Notes under the pieces: generated by a model | Told to the model about the DNA's origin: nothing | Database searches by the model: none | What the model saw: only the letters and a program-made list of their open reading frames with translations | Position numbers and translations under genes: made by a program | NCBI GenBank assembly: GCA_910577785.1 | Contig: CAJTNT010000017.1 | Location: 16,320 to 80,319, forward strand | From: an uncultured Lachnospiraceae bacterium | GTDB lineage: Bacteria > Bacillota > Clostridia > Lachnospirales > Lachnospiraceae | Direction: 5' to 3' | DNA: 64,000 nt | Shown here: in pieces, positions 7,736-15,898 of the stretch | Position numbering within the stretch: position 1 is the first letter of the stretch | Layout: each line of letters opens with the position of its first letter

Positions 7736-9094
7736 CTACGCACTGCCAATCCTCTCTGCCAGCCGTTTCCTGACGGCGAAATAACAGATCAGGTGTACCC
7801 CTGCCGTCAGCGCCCAGGAGATGGGATAAGAAATATACAAAGACAGCAGGCTATGCTGGCAGCGGAAAACGGTAAAGATCCACAGGATACGGAACCCACA
7901 GGCTCCCAACAGCGACACGACCATCGGCATGGCCGCATACCCCAGGCCGCGCAGCTCCCCCACCAGCACGTCCATAATCCCGCACAGGCAGTAGGTCGTA
8001 CAGATAACAGACAGGCGCAGCAGCCCCACCTGTATCACTTCCGGGTCAGAGGAATATACCTTCAGCAGCCATCCCCCTCCCAGATAAGCCGCCCAGCCCA
8101 TCACAAGCCCAACGGCCGTCACCATCGCCAGGCACTCTAAAAGCACTTTATGGATCCGGCTAACTTTCCCGGCTCCCAAGTTCTGGCTTGCAAAGCTTAA
8201 GGCAGTCTGATGGCAGGCATTCATGGCCATATAGATAAACCCTTCGATATTGGAAGCCGCCGTATTCCCGGCCATCGCCACTGAGCCAAAGGAATTTACG
8301 GAAGACTGTATCAGCACGTTAGACAGGGAAAATACTGTCCCCTGCAGCCCTGCTGGAATCCCAATCCGCACAATCTGCAGCACTTTGTCCTTTTCTAAGG
8401 CCAGCTTTCTAAGCTCTACCCTGCATCCGCCCTCCATCCGCGTCATGCAGCGCAGGATCAGCAGGGCAGACACTGCCTGCGAGGCTACCGTAGCCAGTGC
8501 CACCCCTGCCACATCCAGGTGGAAACCAATGACGAACACCAGGTTCAGCACGACATTGATCATCCCCGCTGCCAGCAGGAAATACAGCGGCCTCTGCGTA
8601 TCCCCCACGGCCCTTAGGATGGCGCTGCCAAAATTATAGAGCAGGAGTACAGGCATCCCGGCAAAATAAATCCGTATATACAGCGCTGCCTGCCCAAGCA
8701 CATCCGCCGGCGTCCCCATAAGCGCCAAAAGCTTTGGCGCCGCCAGGATCCCAAACACCATCAGCGCCGCCCCGCAGATCAGGCTTAGGGCAATCGCGCT
8801 ATGTACCGTCCTGCTCATATCTTCCTCGCGCCCCGCCCCATAAAACTGGGCGACCAACACGTTTGCCCCTACCGAAAACCCAATAAACAAGTTGGTCAGG
8901 AGATTGATCAGCGCCGCATTTGCCCCAACGGCAGCCAGCGCAGTATTCCCGGCGAACTGCCCCACCACCACCATGTCCGCTGCATTGAACAGAAGCTGCA
9001 GAATGCTGGAAGCCATCAATGGAATGGCGAAGCGGAGGATTTTTGGAAACAGCGGCCCACTGCACATGTCAATTTCATAAGATTTCTGTTTCAT
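7736..9094 (-). CDS. MATE family multidrug/cation efflux transporter
   Basis: The 452-residue protein has about 12 membrane helices in two halves and starts with the family pattern GPLFPKILRFAIPLMASSIL. MATE proteins export organic cations or toxic metabolites by Na+ or H+ antiport; the substrate cannot be read here. An in-frame extension of 29 codons is rejected because it runs through the rpsU terminator, and AAGGGG lies 7 bases before the chosen ATG. It is downstream of rpsU and may be reached partly by read-through. Confidence 0.92.
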   Translation of the reverse strand: MKQKSYEIDMCSGPLFPKILRFAIPLMASSILQLLFNAADMVVVGQFAGNTALAAVGANAALINLLTNLFIGFSVGANVLVAQFYGAGREEDMSRTVHSAIALSLICGAALMVFGILAAPKLLALMGTPADVLGQAALYIRIYFAGMPVLLLYNFGSAILRAVGDTQRPLYFLLAAGMINVVLNLVFVIGFHLDVAGVALATVASQAVSALLILRCMTRMEGGCRVELRKLALEKDKVLQIVRIGIPAGLQGTVFSLSNVLIQSSVNSFGSVAMAGNTAASNIEGFIYMAMNACHQTALSFASQNLGAGKVSRIHKVLLECLAMVTAVGLVMGWAAYLGGGWLLKVYSSDPEVIQVGLLRLSVICTTYCLCGIMDVLVGELRGLGYAAMPMVVSLLGACGFRILWIFTVFRCQHSLLSLYISYPISWALTAGVHLICYFAVRKRLAERIGSA

Positions 9095-9127
9095 ATGGAC
9101 ACCCCTTTCCAAGATCGTTGGCACATG

Positions 9128-9167
9128 AAAAAGAACCCCACAGCATTGATTGCTCAAATGGGGGTTC
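9128..9167 (-). terminator. Intrinsic terminator of rpsU
   Basis: On the minus strand GAACCCC (9161-9167) pairs with GGGGTTC (9133-9139) across a loop of about 21 bases, followed by TTTTT at 9128-9132. It separates rpsU from the MATE gene. Confidence 0.8.
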
Positions 9168-9180
9168 CCTTCCTTGCTCA

Positions 9181-9357
9181 TTAATTATATTTACGCTTCC
9201 TAGCCGCTTCGGACTTCTTCTTACGTCTCACGCTTGGCTTTTCGTAATGCTCTCTCTTACGAATCTCCTGCTGAATCCCGGCCTTTGCGCAGCTTCGCTT
9301 AAACCTGCGTAAGGCGCTGTCCAAAGTCTCGTTCTCTTTTACGATCACATTTGACAT
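9181..9357 (-). CDS. rpsU: Small ribosomal subunit protein bS21
   Basis: This 58-residue, very basic protein begins MSNVIVKENETLDSALRRF and continues with the conserved helix RRFKRSC and the KREHYEKPSVRRKKK tail, ending KRKYN. This is the bS21 consensus over its whole length. bS21 sits near the anti-Shine-Dalgarno region of 16S rRNA and helps initiation. The gene is monocistronic: a good promoter lies at 9436-9463 and an intrinsic terminator follows the stop. The ribosome binding site AGGG precedes the ATG by 7 bases. Confidence 0.97.
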   Translation of the reverse strand: MSNVIVKENETLDSALRRFKRSCAKAGIQQEIRKREHYEKPSVRRKKKSEAARKRKYN

Positions 9358-9435
9358 AGTCTCACCCTAACCTCCCTCCAGTTGTATATTGTGCACATCC
9401 AACTGTTTGGGTCATATTTTATTGCACTGCTATTA

Positions 9436-9463
9436 ATTATAACAGATTTTCCATAAAAGTCAA
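9436..9463 (-). promoter_or_regulatory. Predicted promoter of rpsU
   Basis: TTGACT (9458-9463) and TATAAT (9436-9441) are separated by 16 bases on the minus strand, with an extended TG motif before the -10. The leader is about 70 nt. Confidence 0.75.
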
Positions 9464-9511
9464 CCATTTTTAGCTATTTTTTTCCAAAAATCCTACCATT
9501 CAGATTACCAT

Positions 9512-10000
9512 TCACGGCCTTTCCATATAGTGGATGGAAAAATGCGCTTCCCCTGCCTCATCCAGTTCCATCAGCGCATAAGAGGGTCTCCTGCCGTCCT
9601 GGCGGGGATAGGAAATGCTTCCGGGATTGAGGGCGACAATGCCCCTGCTCTTGTCTAAAAACGGGCGGTGGGTATGCCCAAACATAACGGCGTCCATGCC
9701 CCTGGCAGCCGCCTCCTTGATCAGGACATCCGCCCCCATGGACACATAATAGTAATGTCCATGGGTAATCAGCACCTTGTATTTCCCAATCTGCAGCTCT
9801 TTCTCCCGCTCCAGGCTGGAGAAGAAATCATTGTTGCCAAGGACAATCTCCAGCGGGCAGCCGGCTCGTTCGGCAATGTAATCCTCGTACCCCTCCGCGT
9901 CCCCCAGATGTATCATCTGGTCAATATGCCCAATTTCCCCCAGGAGTTTCTCCAGGTTCTTATGTACCCTATGGGTGTCGCTTACAATTAATATTCTCAT
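9512..10000 (-). CDS. YfcE/MJ0936-type metallophosphoesterase
   Basis: The 162-residue protein carries all calcineurin-like metal motifs: SDTH near the N-terminus, HLGDAEG, GNND, THGH and GHTH. These ligate two metal ions in small phosphodiesterases of the YfcE family; the natural substrate is usually unknown. An AAGGGG site lies 6 bases before the chosen ATG, and a start at 10006 is an equal alternative with GGAGG. Either start falls within 11 bp of the rdgB stop, so the two are translationally close. rdgB and yfcE-like genes are common neighbours in Clostridia. Confidence 0.88.
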   Translation of the reverse strand: MRILIVSDTHRVHKNLEKLLGEIGHIDQMIHLGDAEGYEDYIAERAGCPLEIVLGNNDFFSSLEREKELQIGKYKVLITHGHYYYVSMGADVLIKEAAARGMDAVMFGHTHRPFLDKSRGIVALNPGSISYPRQDGRRPSYALMELDEAGEAHFSIHYMERP

Positions 10001-10010
10001 CGCCATCCCC

Positions 10011-10670
10011 TTACGCCTCCGCCAATCTCTCACCTTCTGCCTGGCCATCCGTGCCTTCCTTCTGCCGGAAGCCATGCCGCACCAGCTGCTGGCGCATGGC
10101 GCGCAGCGCTTTCCCACGGTGGCTCAGCTGGTTCTTTACTTCTGGGGGGAGCTGCGCGGTCGAGCAGCCATAGGCATCCACATAGAAAATCGGATCGTAG
10201 CCAAACCCATGTTCCCCAGCAGGCTCCCAGCCAATATAGCCTTCCATGGCCTCCCTGGACACGCAGCTCTCCCCGTCCGGGAATACGGCCGCAATCGCGC
10301 AGACAAAACGGGCCGTCCTCCCTTCCTTGGGCACTCCCTCCAGGCGGCTTAAGATGGTCTGGTTCTTCACCTCATACGGGGTGCCCTCCCCTAAATACCT
10401 GGCGGAATATATCCCCGGCTCCCGGTTCAGGGCATCCACCTCCAGGCCGGAATCATCCGCCAACACCACGGCCTCCTCACCCTTAAGCCCCCTGGCCACT
10501 GCCGCCGCCTTAATACGTGCATTTTCCTGGAAGGTCACGCCGTCCTCCACAATGTCTATTTGTATGCCTGCTTCCCCCATGGAGAGGATCTCTGCATCCA
10601 GATCGGACATAATCTCCCGGACTTCCCTCATCTTATCTTGATTTCCTGTTGCAAATATTATCTTTTTCAT
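10011..10670 (-). CDS. rdgB: Non-canonical purine NTP pyrophosphatase (XTP/dITP), RdgB/HAM1
   Basis: RdgB hydrolyses dITP, ITP and XTP to monophosphates and keeps deaminated purines out of nucleic acids. The 219-residue protein opens with FATGNQDKMREV, then LADDSGLEVDAL and PGIYSARYLGEG, the nucleotide and metal binding signatures. GGAGG lies 8 bases before the chosen ATG; a 17-codon upstream extension lacks family similarity. The last 25 residues (QKEGTDGQAEGERLAEA) are a non-conserved hydrophilic tail. Confidence 0.95.
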   Translation of the reverse strand: MKKIIFATGNQDKMREVREIMSDLDAEILSMGEAGIQIDIVEDGVTFQENARIKAAAVARGLKGEEAVVLADDSGLEVDALNREPGIYSARYLGEGTPYEVKNQTILSRLEGVPKEGRTARFVCAIAAVFPDGESCVSREAMEGYIGWEPAGEHGFGYDPIFYVDAYGCSTAQLPPEVKNQLSHRGKALRAMRQQLVRHGFRQKEGTDGQAEGERLAEA

Positions 10671-10717
10671 AAGCAATGCCTCCCGCCATTCTTTAACTAC
10701 GCATTTCCAATATGTTT

Positions 10718-11734
10718 TCACTGACTGCCAGCCATGCGCAATATGGCCTGATAAAGCCCCTGCGCCGCCCGCCCCTGGTATTCTGCAGTCTTGAGCTTAT
10801 CCAGCTCTTCCTGGTTCGTCATATACCCCACGGCAACCGAAACTGCCGGCACCCTGCTGCTGCGCAGGACATAATCACGGTTGCCCGGAAATAACCCGTT
10901 TGCTTTGCTCCCCAGGGAATTTGACACTTCCTGGAGAAAGATTTCCGCCAGCTGCCTGCTGCCGTCCTCTTTCTCTTCGTCATACATGGCTTCCGTGCCG
11001 TTCTCTTCGGACATCTGCCCATCTCCAGAAGAATGGCAATGGATGCTAAGGAAAACATCCGCCCGCACCGCTTCCGCCAGCTGCAGGCGCTGCTCAAAGG
11101 AGGGATTTTCATCCTCTGTCCTGGTATAGTACACGCCAATGCTTCCGCCATCCTCCTCCAACAGGGATTTCAGACGGCGGACAATCGACAGGTTCAGGTC
11201 TTTTTCCATGACCTGCTGCTTGGTATCCCCAGAGGCGCTCCCGCCATGCCCGGCATCAATGACGATAATTGTCTCATATACCTGCCAGGGCGCAAGGAAA
11301 TCCAGATGCAGCCAGCCGCCTTCCACGCTGCTTTGCACCTCATAAACGCCATCCATAGCAAGCTCCAGCAGGCCATCCTCCATACGTATGCCCTTAATAT
11401 GATCCATCCGGCCAACAAAGGGATGTCCATCCAAATAATCCTCCCCTGCCTCTGGGATATGGAGGATGACCTTGCGCTTGCGATAGTCATTTTCCACGGA
11501 TACCCCTGCCTCCTCCAGCCCTTTGGGAAGCTCCAGGGACAGCTGGGGCCTGCGCACCCCTATCCCAATCCCCGTTCCGGGATCCCCATAGGAGGCGTAG
11601 AGCTGCAGGCTTTCCATCTGCTCCCGCCTGGCTTCCCGGCTATGCGCCACAGAAAATTCAGACAGTACCAGCAAAGACGCCAGCAGCAGGCTCAGCAGGG
11701 ACGCCGTTGAAACCATTAATATCTTCTTCTCCAT
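10718..11734 (-). CDS. N-acetylmuramoyl-L-alanine amidase (Amidase_3) lacking the catalytic Glu
   Basis: The 338-residue protein has an N-terminal membrane anchor (residues 5-27), an AMIN-like beta domain (about 60-155) and an Amidase_3 domain. The zinc ligands are present: His in DAGHGG, Glu in MEKDLNL and His in SIHCHS. The usual catalytic Glu of the motif PAVLVExGFxSN is replaced: here the segment reads PAVSVAVGYMTN, with Ala from a GCC codon. Either this is a regulatory pseudo-amidase or it acts weakly. It follows the methyltransferase gene by 6 bp and precedes rdgB. Confidence 0.85.
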   Translation of the reverse strand: MEKKILMVSTASLLSLLLASLLVLSEFSVAHSREARREQMESLQLYASYGDPGTGIGIGVRRPQLSLELPKGLEEAGVSVENDYRKRKVILHIPEAGEDYLDGHPFVGRMDHIKGIRMEDGLLELAMDGVYEVQSSVEGGWLHLDFLAPWQVYETIIVIDAGHGGSASGDTKQQVMEKDLNLSIVRRLKSLLEEDGGSIGVYYTRTEDENPSFEQRLQLAEAVRADVFLSIHCHSSGDGQMSEENGTEAMYDEEKEDGSRQLAEIFLQEVSNSLGSKANGLFPGNRDYVLRSSRVPAVSVAVGYMTNQEELDKLKTAEYQGRAAQGLYQAILRMAGSQ

Positions 11735-11740
11735 ATGCCC

Positions 11741-12988
11741 CTAATCTGCCTTCCCCTGTCCCATGATGGGCTTCCCGCCCTCTGCCCCTGCCTTGCCCTG
11801 CCCTGCCAGAGGCTTTCCGCCATCGCTCCCTGCATTCGGCTGCGTCTTGGGCCTGGGCGGCTTTGGACCTAGGAACTGGTAGAAATATGCCTTAATCATG
11901 CCATTGTAGATCTTACGGTTCTTGTCGGCCTTGCGCCCTATGTACTTCTGGGCATCCTCATAAGCTGTAATCAGATACGCAGACCAGCTGTCCAGGCGGC
12001 CCAGCGCCTCCCCAATCTCCCGGTACAGCCCTGGCAGCGTCTCCCTGTCCTCCAAACGCTCCCCATAGGGAGGATTGCCCACCAGAAACCCATATTTCTT
12101 GGGGTGGCGCAATTCGCTGAGCGGACGCTGCTGAAAATGGATCAGCTGCCCTACGCCTGCCCGCCGCGCATTTTCCCGGGCTGCCCGGACGACCTGCCCG
12201 TCAATATCATATCCCTGGATGTCCGCCGCAATGCTAAGGTCTGCCATTTCCTGGGCTTCCTCTACCATCTCCTGCCACATCTTTGGCTCAATCAGGTTTG
12301 TCCAGGATTCTGCCGTAAAGCTGCGGTTCATGCCCGGCGCCACATTGGCGGCCATCATCGCGGCCTCAATGGGAAATGTGCCGCTGCCGCAGAACGGATC
12401 CACTAGGATGCGGTCGCCCTTCCATGGCGTCAGCATAAGCAGCGCCGCCGCCAGGGTCTCAGAAATCGGGGCCTTGCCCACATGCGGGCGGTATCCGCGC
12501 TTGTGGAGAGACTCCCCCGTCGTATCAATGGCCGCCGTCACCTCGTCCTTCATCAGGAAAAGGCGCAAGGGATAATCTGCCCCATCCTCTGGGAAGCAGC
12601 TGGTATGGCAGGCCTGCCGCATCCGCTCCACCATCGCCTTCTTGGTGATGGACTGGATATCCTTGGCGCTGAACAGCCTGCTCTTGACAGACGAGGCCTT
12701 GGCCACCCAGAAGCGCCCGTCTGCAGGGATAAACTCCTCCCAGGGGATGCTGCGGATCCCCTGGAACAGTTCTTCAAAAGTCTCAGCATGGAACTGGCCT
12801 GCCTTGAGCAGTACCCGCTCCGCTGTCCGCAGAAAAATATTCGCCCGGCAGATCGCCTCTGCATCTCCCAGAAAGCTGACCTTACCATCCTCCACCTTGG
12901 TGATTTCATAGCCCAAATCGTAGATTTCTCGTTTCAGCACTGCCTCCAGGCCAAAATGGCAGGGGGCAATCAGTTCATATGTTTTCAT
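11741..12988 (-). CDS. THUMP-domain class I RNA methyltransferase (RlmL/YpsC-like)
   Basis: The 415-residue protein joins an N-terminal THUMP RNA-binding domain (about 40-150) to a UPF0020 SAM methyltransferase fold. Visible motifs are DPFCGSGTFPIEAAMMAAN for SAM binding and LVGNPPYGERL, the NPPY catalytic motif of N2-guanine methylation. The expected target is 23S rRNA guanine. The last 35 residues are a low-complexity tail with the repeated pattern GGKPxxGQGKA, absent from typical members. The promoter lies directly against the left end of the insertion sequence. Confidence 0.9.
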   Translation of the reverse strand: MKTYELIAPCHFGLEAVLKREIYDLGYEITKVEDGKVSFLGDAEAICRANIFLRTAERVLLKAGQFHAETFEELFQGIRSIPWEEFIPADGRFWVAKASSVKSRLFSAKDIQSITKKAMVERMRQACHTSCFPEDGADYPLRLFLMKDEVTAAIDTTGESLHKRGYRPHVGKAPISETLAAALLMLTPWKGDRILVDPFCGSGTFPIEAAMMAANVAPGMNRSFTAESWTNLIEPKMWQEMVEEAQEMADLSIAADIQGYDIDGQVVRAARENARRAGVGQLIHFQQRPLSELRHPKKYGFLVGNPPYGERLEDRETLPGLYREIGEALGRLDSWSAYLITAYEDAQKYIGRKADKNRKIYNGMIKAYFYQFLGPKPPRPKTQPNAGSDGGKPLAGQGKAGAEGGKPIMGQGKAD

Positions 12989-13090
12989 GATATGCTCTCC
13001 CTTATGTGCGCATTTGAGGCATCCATGGATACTTGGGGCAGATTTCTCTGTCCTTGGATGGATGTTTCGCCTCAGAGTTATCCAGCTACT

Positions 13091-13119
13091 ATATTATAGG
13101 TTCCTCCTGCCATTGTCAA
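13091..13119 (-). promoter_or_regulatory. Promoter of the RNA methyltransferase abutting an IS end
   Basis: TTGACA (13114-13119) faces TATAAT (13093-13098, spacer 15) or TAATAT (13091-13096, spacer 17). The first T of the -35 is the terminal base of the IS; the duplicated target shows the same base was present before insertion. The leader to 12988 contains a long imperfect hairpin (about 13015-13072). Confidence 0.5.
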
Positions 13120-14936
13120 TAACTTCTCGGAATCTTCAGCCCTTATTTCATGGGGCTTTCAGAATCTATTTTTCAAAAATCACCCACTTTTTCACCCACT
13201 TTTTTCTCAAAAACACTTGACAAACCAGTCAAAAAATGCGGCGCTTCGCGCCCTTGATCAAAAAGTACATTTTTTGATTGGAGGCGATTTTTGATGTTAC
13301 CTTGTAACCCTGGCGGCCATGCCGCCTTTCAGGATACTTTCGTATCCCAATTCCTTAAATTTTACCCTGATCCCTTTGTCCTTCCAAAAAGCACCTGGGA
13401 TTATATCGTGCAGTTCTGGTATCTCGATCTTTCCCTGACGGATTCCATTATGAAGGAATGTTACTCTGTTTTTGGCCCGGAACCCCGGCTCCCTTCCTGC
13501 ATGCTGCGCTCCTATCTGCTTGCCTTGAAACTGAAAGTTACTTCCATCACTGTCTGGTGCCGCATGCTTAAGGAAACTCCCCTTTATGCCACCCTCAGCG
13601 GGTTCCCTTTTGGCGATACCCCAGGCGTTGGGACTTTTTATGGTTTCTTTTCCCGCATCTGGCAGGATGACTCCAACAGCCTTTCCCCGAAAGACCGGTT
13701 CCCTAAAATGAAGAAAACCCCCAGGGGGAAGAAGAAAGGTGATAAGACTCCCTGCGATTCTTCCAGCACTGCTTCAAAACTTCTTCCCCTGCTGGAACGC
13801 TGGCATTTAAAGCCTAGGAACCCCTTTTTCCTCATTTTCCGGCTTTATCAGCAGCAGTTCCTGGACCAATCCGTCCACAGGGGGCTGGTTAATCCTTGGC
13901 ACCTGGCCCTTGCCGGTGACGGCACCCCTGTCCGTACTGCCGCACAGCAGCGCAAAAAGCGCATCTGCCATTGTAAGGAGAATGGCTGTTCTTCCTGTAA
14001 CTGCAAACGCCATTATTCCCAGCCCGACTGTAACTGGGGATGGGACTCCCACCGGGAATGTTATTTTTTCGGCTACCACCTCTATATGTATGTGGCTTCC
14101 GATTCCTTCAGCGGCCTCCCTGTGTTTCCGCTTTTAGAGCGGGCCTCCCGGCATGACATGCTTTCCTTCCTGCATTCCTTTTTCACCATGAAAGCGTATC
14201 TTCCGCAATTCCAGATTGAAAAGCTCCTCCTGGATTCTGCACACGACGCTTACGCTGTTTATGATTACTGCAGACGGGAAGATATCACACCGTTTATCGA
14301 CCTCAACCCCGGACATACCGGGCATTTTACCTATAAGGACGATTTTACAATCGATGACGATGGTGTCCCTGTCTGTAAAATGGGCTTACGTATGCATAAA
14401 GATGGGTATGAAGCTGCCAAGCACCGGGCAAAATACCGGTGCCCGAAATCAAACCGGAAACGCGGCTGCTTCTGTGAACAACCCTGTTCACCGGCGAAAT
14501 ATGGAAGGACCGTACACATCTTTACCGATGACAATCCGAGGCTATTTAACATACCGCCAAGGGACTCTAAAGCATGGGAAAAGGAATATGACAGAAGGAC
14601 TTCCGTGGAACGCTCCAACAAGCGCGAGAAAGAGGACTATAAATTGGAAGACGGCAGGCACCGCTCGACGAAGATGTGGTACTGCCGCCTCTACGGCATC
14701 ATGATGTTACAGCATCTTGATGCCTGGGAAATGCCATCTGCTGAGGCATTTCAAGAATCATTATTAGGATTGACCACCTAATAATGATATCTTAAGCGAT
14801 TCCATAAGATTTTTCAAGGCATAGTACCCGCTATGTCCAATGTTTATGTCCATTTTTCTCAAATTTCTTTTCCTGCACGATATTCAGTTGTCAATTTTCA
14901 GTTGGTATCTCATTCATTGAGATTCCGAGAAGTTAT
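13119..14936 (+). mobile_element. Complete insertion sequence, 1818 bp, single transposase
   Basis: The ends are perfect 16-bp inverted repeats (13119-13134 and 14921-14936, ATAACTTCTCGGAATC and its complement). A 4-bp direct repeat, GTCA, flanks both sides (13115-13118 and 14937-14940). Inside is one transposase gene. The leader before it holds three stem-loops (13217-13232, 13240-13252, 13257-13278), the last ending one base before the ribosome binding site. A second copy begins at 63947 with the same 54 terminal bases. The element landed 9 bp past the rhodanese stop codon. I cannot assign a family with certainty. Confidence 0.95.
13294..14781 (+). CDS. DDE transposase of the insertion sequence
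   Basis: The 495-residue protein shows the expected acidic triad context: Asp in LAGDGTPV, Asp in LLLDSAHDAYAVYDYC and Glu in RRTSVERSNKREKEDY, the last matching the YREK-like region of IS4/IS1182-type transposases. A cysteine-rich insert (ICHCKENGCSSCNCKRH and CRCPKS/GCFCEQPC-like stretches) may bind zinc. GGAGG lies 9 bases before the ATG; an adjacent TTG at 13291 is a less likely start. The frame is open throughout, so the element may be active. Confidence 0.92.
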   Translation: MLPCNPGGHAAFQDTFVSQFLKFYPDPFVLPKSTWDYIVQFWYLDLSLTDSIMKECYSVFGPEPRLPSCMLRSYLLALKLKVTSITVWCRMLKETPLYATLSGFPFGDTPGVGTFYGFFSRIWQDDSNSLSPKDRFPKMKKTPRGKKKGDKTPCDSSSTASKLLPLLERWHLKPRNPFFLIFRLYQQQFLDQSVHRGLVNPWHLALAGDGTPVRTAAQQRKKRICHCKENGCSSCNCKRHYSQPDCNWGWDSHRECYFFGYHLYMYVASDSFSGLPVFPLLERASRHDMLSFLHSFFTMKAYLPQFQIEKLLLDSAHDAYAVYDYCRREDITPFIDLNPGHTGHFTYKDDFTIDDDGVPVCKMGLRMHKDGYEAAKHRAKYRCPKSNRKRGCFCEQPCSPAKYGRTVHIFTDDNPRLFNIPPRDSKAWEKEYDRRTSVERSNKREKEDYKLEDGRHRSTKMWYCRLYGIMMLQHLDAWEMPSAEAFQESLLGLTT

Positions 14937-14945
14937 GTCAATCCC

Positions 14946-15251
14946 TTAATCTGCGTACATATTTGGGAGCGCGGACTGGATCCCGCCCACGAGAGACATT
15001 GTCCGGTATCCCTGGCGGCTTAAGTCTTTTGCCGCCAGCAGGCTGCTGGAGCCCCTGTCACAGTAAAAAAGATACAGTTTCTCTTTGGGCAGGTATTTTG
15101 AGAACATCTCCAGATCCTCATATGGTATATTCCTGGCTCCCTCCACATGGACTTTTTCAAATTCTTCCCTGCTGCGCAGGTCGATGACCCATGCGTCGGG
15201 ATGCTTGCGGTATCTATTAAATTCACGGATCCCAATTGCCTGAAATTCCAT
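14946..15251 (-). CDS. Single-domain rhodanese-like sulfurtransferase
   Basis: The 101-residue protein is one rhodanese domain. The pattern VIDLRSREEFEKVHVEGARNIPYEDL is typical, and the active loop contains Cys in YCDRGSSS, which would carry a persulfide. The C-terminal VGGI matches the family. It could supply sulfur to other enzymes, and the PP-loop operon 850 bp away is one conceivable client, though it is on the other strand. An AAGGAG site precedes the ATG. The IS right end lies 9 bp after its stop codon. Confidence 0.9.
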   Translation of the reverse strand: MEFQAIGIREFNRYRKHPDAWVIDLRSREEFEKVHVEGARNIPYEDLEMFSKYLPKEKLYLFYCDRGSSSLLAAKDLSRQGYRTMSLVGGIQSALPNMYAD

Positions 15252-15274
15252 AACATCACTCCTTTATGGATTAT

Positions 15275-15310
15275 AAAAACAGATTACCAGAAGTACATCC
15301 TGGTAATCTG
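15275..15310 (-). terminator. Terminator downstream of the Asn-rich small protein gene
   Basis: An 11-bp perfect stem (15280-15290 with 15300-15310) is followed on the minus strand by TTTTTAT. It separates the small-protein unit from the rhodanese gene. Confidence 0.8.
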
Positions 15311-15369
15311 TTCCTACATTATATTATGCAATTTCTATTGAAGTGGTGCAGGCGCCTTGCCTAGGCATG

Positions 15370-15615
15370 CTATTTTGCATAAGAATCCCGGCAGTCTGTG
15401 CCGCTGGCATTCTTGGCGCTGTTCTGGGAAGAAGAATTCTTCGCATTATTCTTCGCATTGTTCTGGGATGTGGCGTTCTTCGCGCTGTTCTGGGATGTGG
15501 CGTTCTTCGCATTGTTCTGGGATGTGGCGTTCTTGCCGCTGTTATGGCAGTCCTTCATGCCATACTCATTTGTCCCATTCGTTCCTCTGTTCTGCATATC
15601 ACTGTTTTTAGCCAT
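15370..15615 (-). CDS. Asn/Ser/Lys-rich repeat protein, 81 residues
   Basis: I do not recognise this family. The protein is about one-third Asn and carries three consecutive 9-residue units of the form NATSQNxAK, encoded by 27-bp direct repeats that start near 15461, 15488 and 15515. Two Cys residues lie outside the repeats, one in MKDCHNSG and one in GTDCRDS near the C-terminus. AGGAGG lies 8 bases before the chosen ATG. The composition recalls gamma-type spore proteins or coat-associated peptides, but that is only an impression. It has its own strong terminator and is probably co-transcribed with the 56-codon gene upstream. Confidence 0.65.
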   Translation of the reverse strand: MAKNSDMQNRGTNGTNEYGMKDCHNSGKNATSQNNAKNATSQNSAKNATSQNNAKNNAKNSSSQNSAKNASGTDCRDSYAK

Positions 15616-15627
15616 TTTCATTTCCTC

Positions 15628-15798
15628 CTAAAAGTCTGCCCTCTTTCGGCCCTGCGCCTCTGCCTGGCCCGGAAGGCTTATAGTTTCAGATATATTTCCT
15701 GCAAAATCAACAGAATGGATTGCTCCTGCCCTCGCATGGGCGATCCATTCCTTTGCCTTTGCCCTACTAGTATCTGAAAAAGGAGAATAATTATTCAT
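15628..15798 (-). CDS. Hypothetical 56-residue protein upstream of the Asn-rich gene
   Basis: An uninterrupted small frame starts MNNYSPFSDTSRAKAKEWIA and ends GQAEAQGRKRADF. Its TAG stop overlaps the AGGAGG site of the Asn-rich gene, an arrangement typical of coupled genes, and its composition is ordinary for a folded peptide. No good ribosome binding site precedes the ATG, which lowers confidence. No family is recognised. Its start overlaps the start of an opposing mini-frame (15797-15898); probably only one of the two is real. Confidence 0.4.
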   Translation of the reverse strand: MNNYSPFSDTSRAKAKEWIAHARAGAIHSVDFAGNISETISLPGQAEAQGRKRADF

Positions 15799-15898
15799 GG
15801 ATTTTTTATTTTTCTATCCACACCTTCACTGCCTCTCTTTTATGCATGAGAAAAGGCCAGCGGGGGAACCACTGACCTTTTCTATGAGGGGAGTATAA
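15797..15898 (+). CDS. Possible 33-residue peptide upstream of the PP-loop operon
   Basis: A short frame, MDFLFFYPHLHC..., has an AAAGGAG site 11 bases before its ATG and lies 206 bp upstream of, and on the same strand as, the PP-loop gene. It overlaps a hairpin (15850-15860 with 15872-15882) that resembles a terminator. It could be a leader peptide, a precursor peptide, or simply not a gene. The rest of the 206-bp gap is AT-rich and holds a weak promoter-like TATACT near 16070. Confidence 0.25.
   Translation: MDFLFFYPHLHCLSFMHEKRPAGEPLTFSMRGV

Noticed and set aside
15461..15541. CRISPR array
   Set aside because: The repeats are contiguous 27-bp coding units without unique spacers and no cas genes are present.
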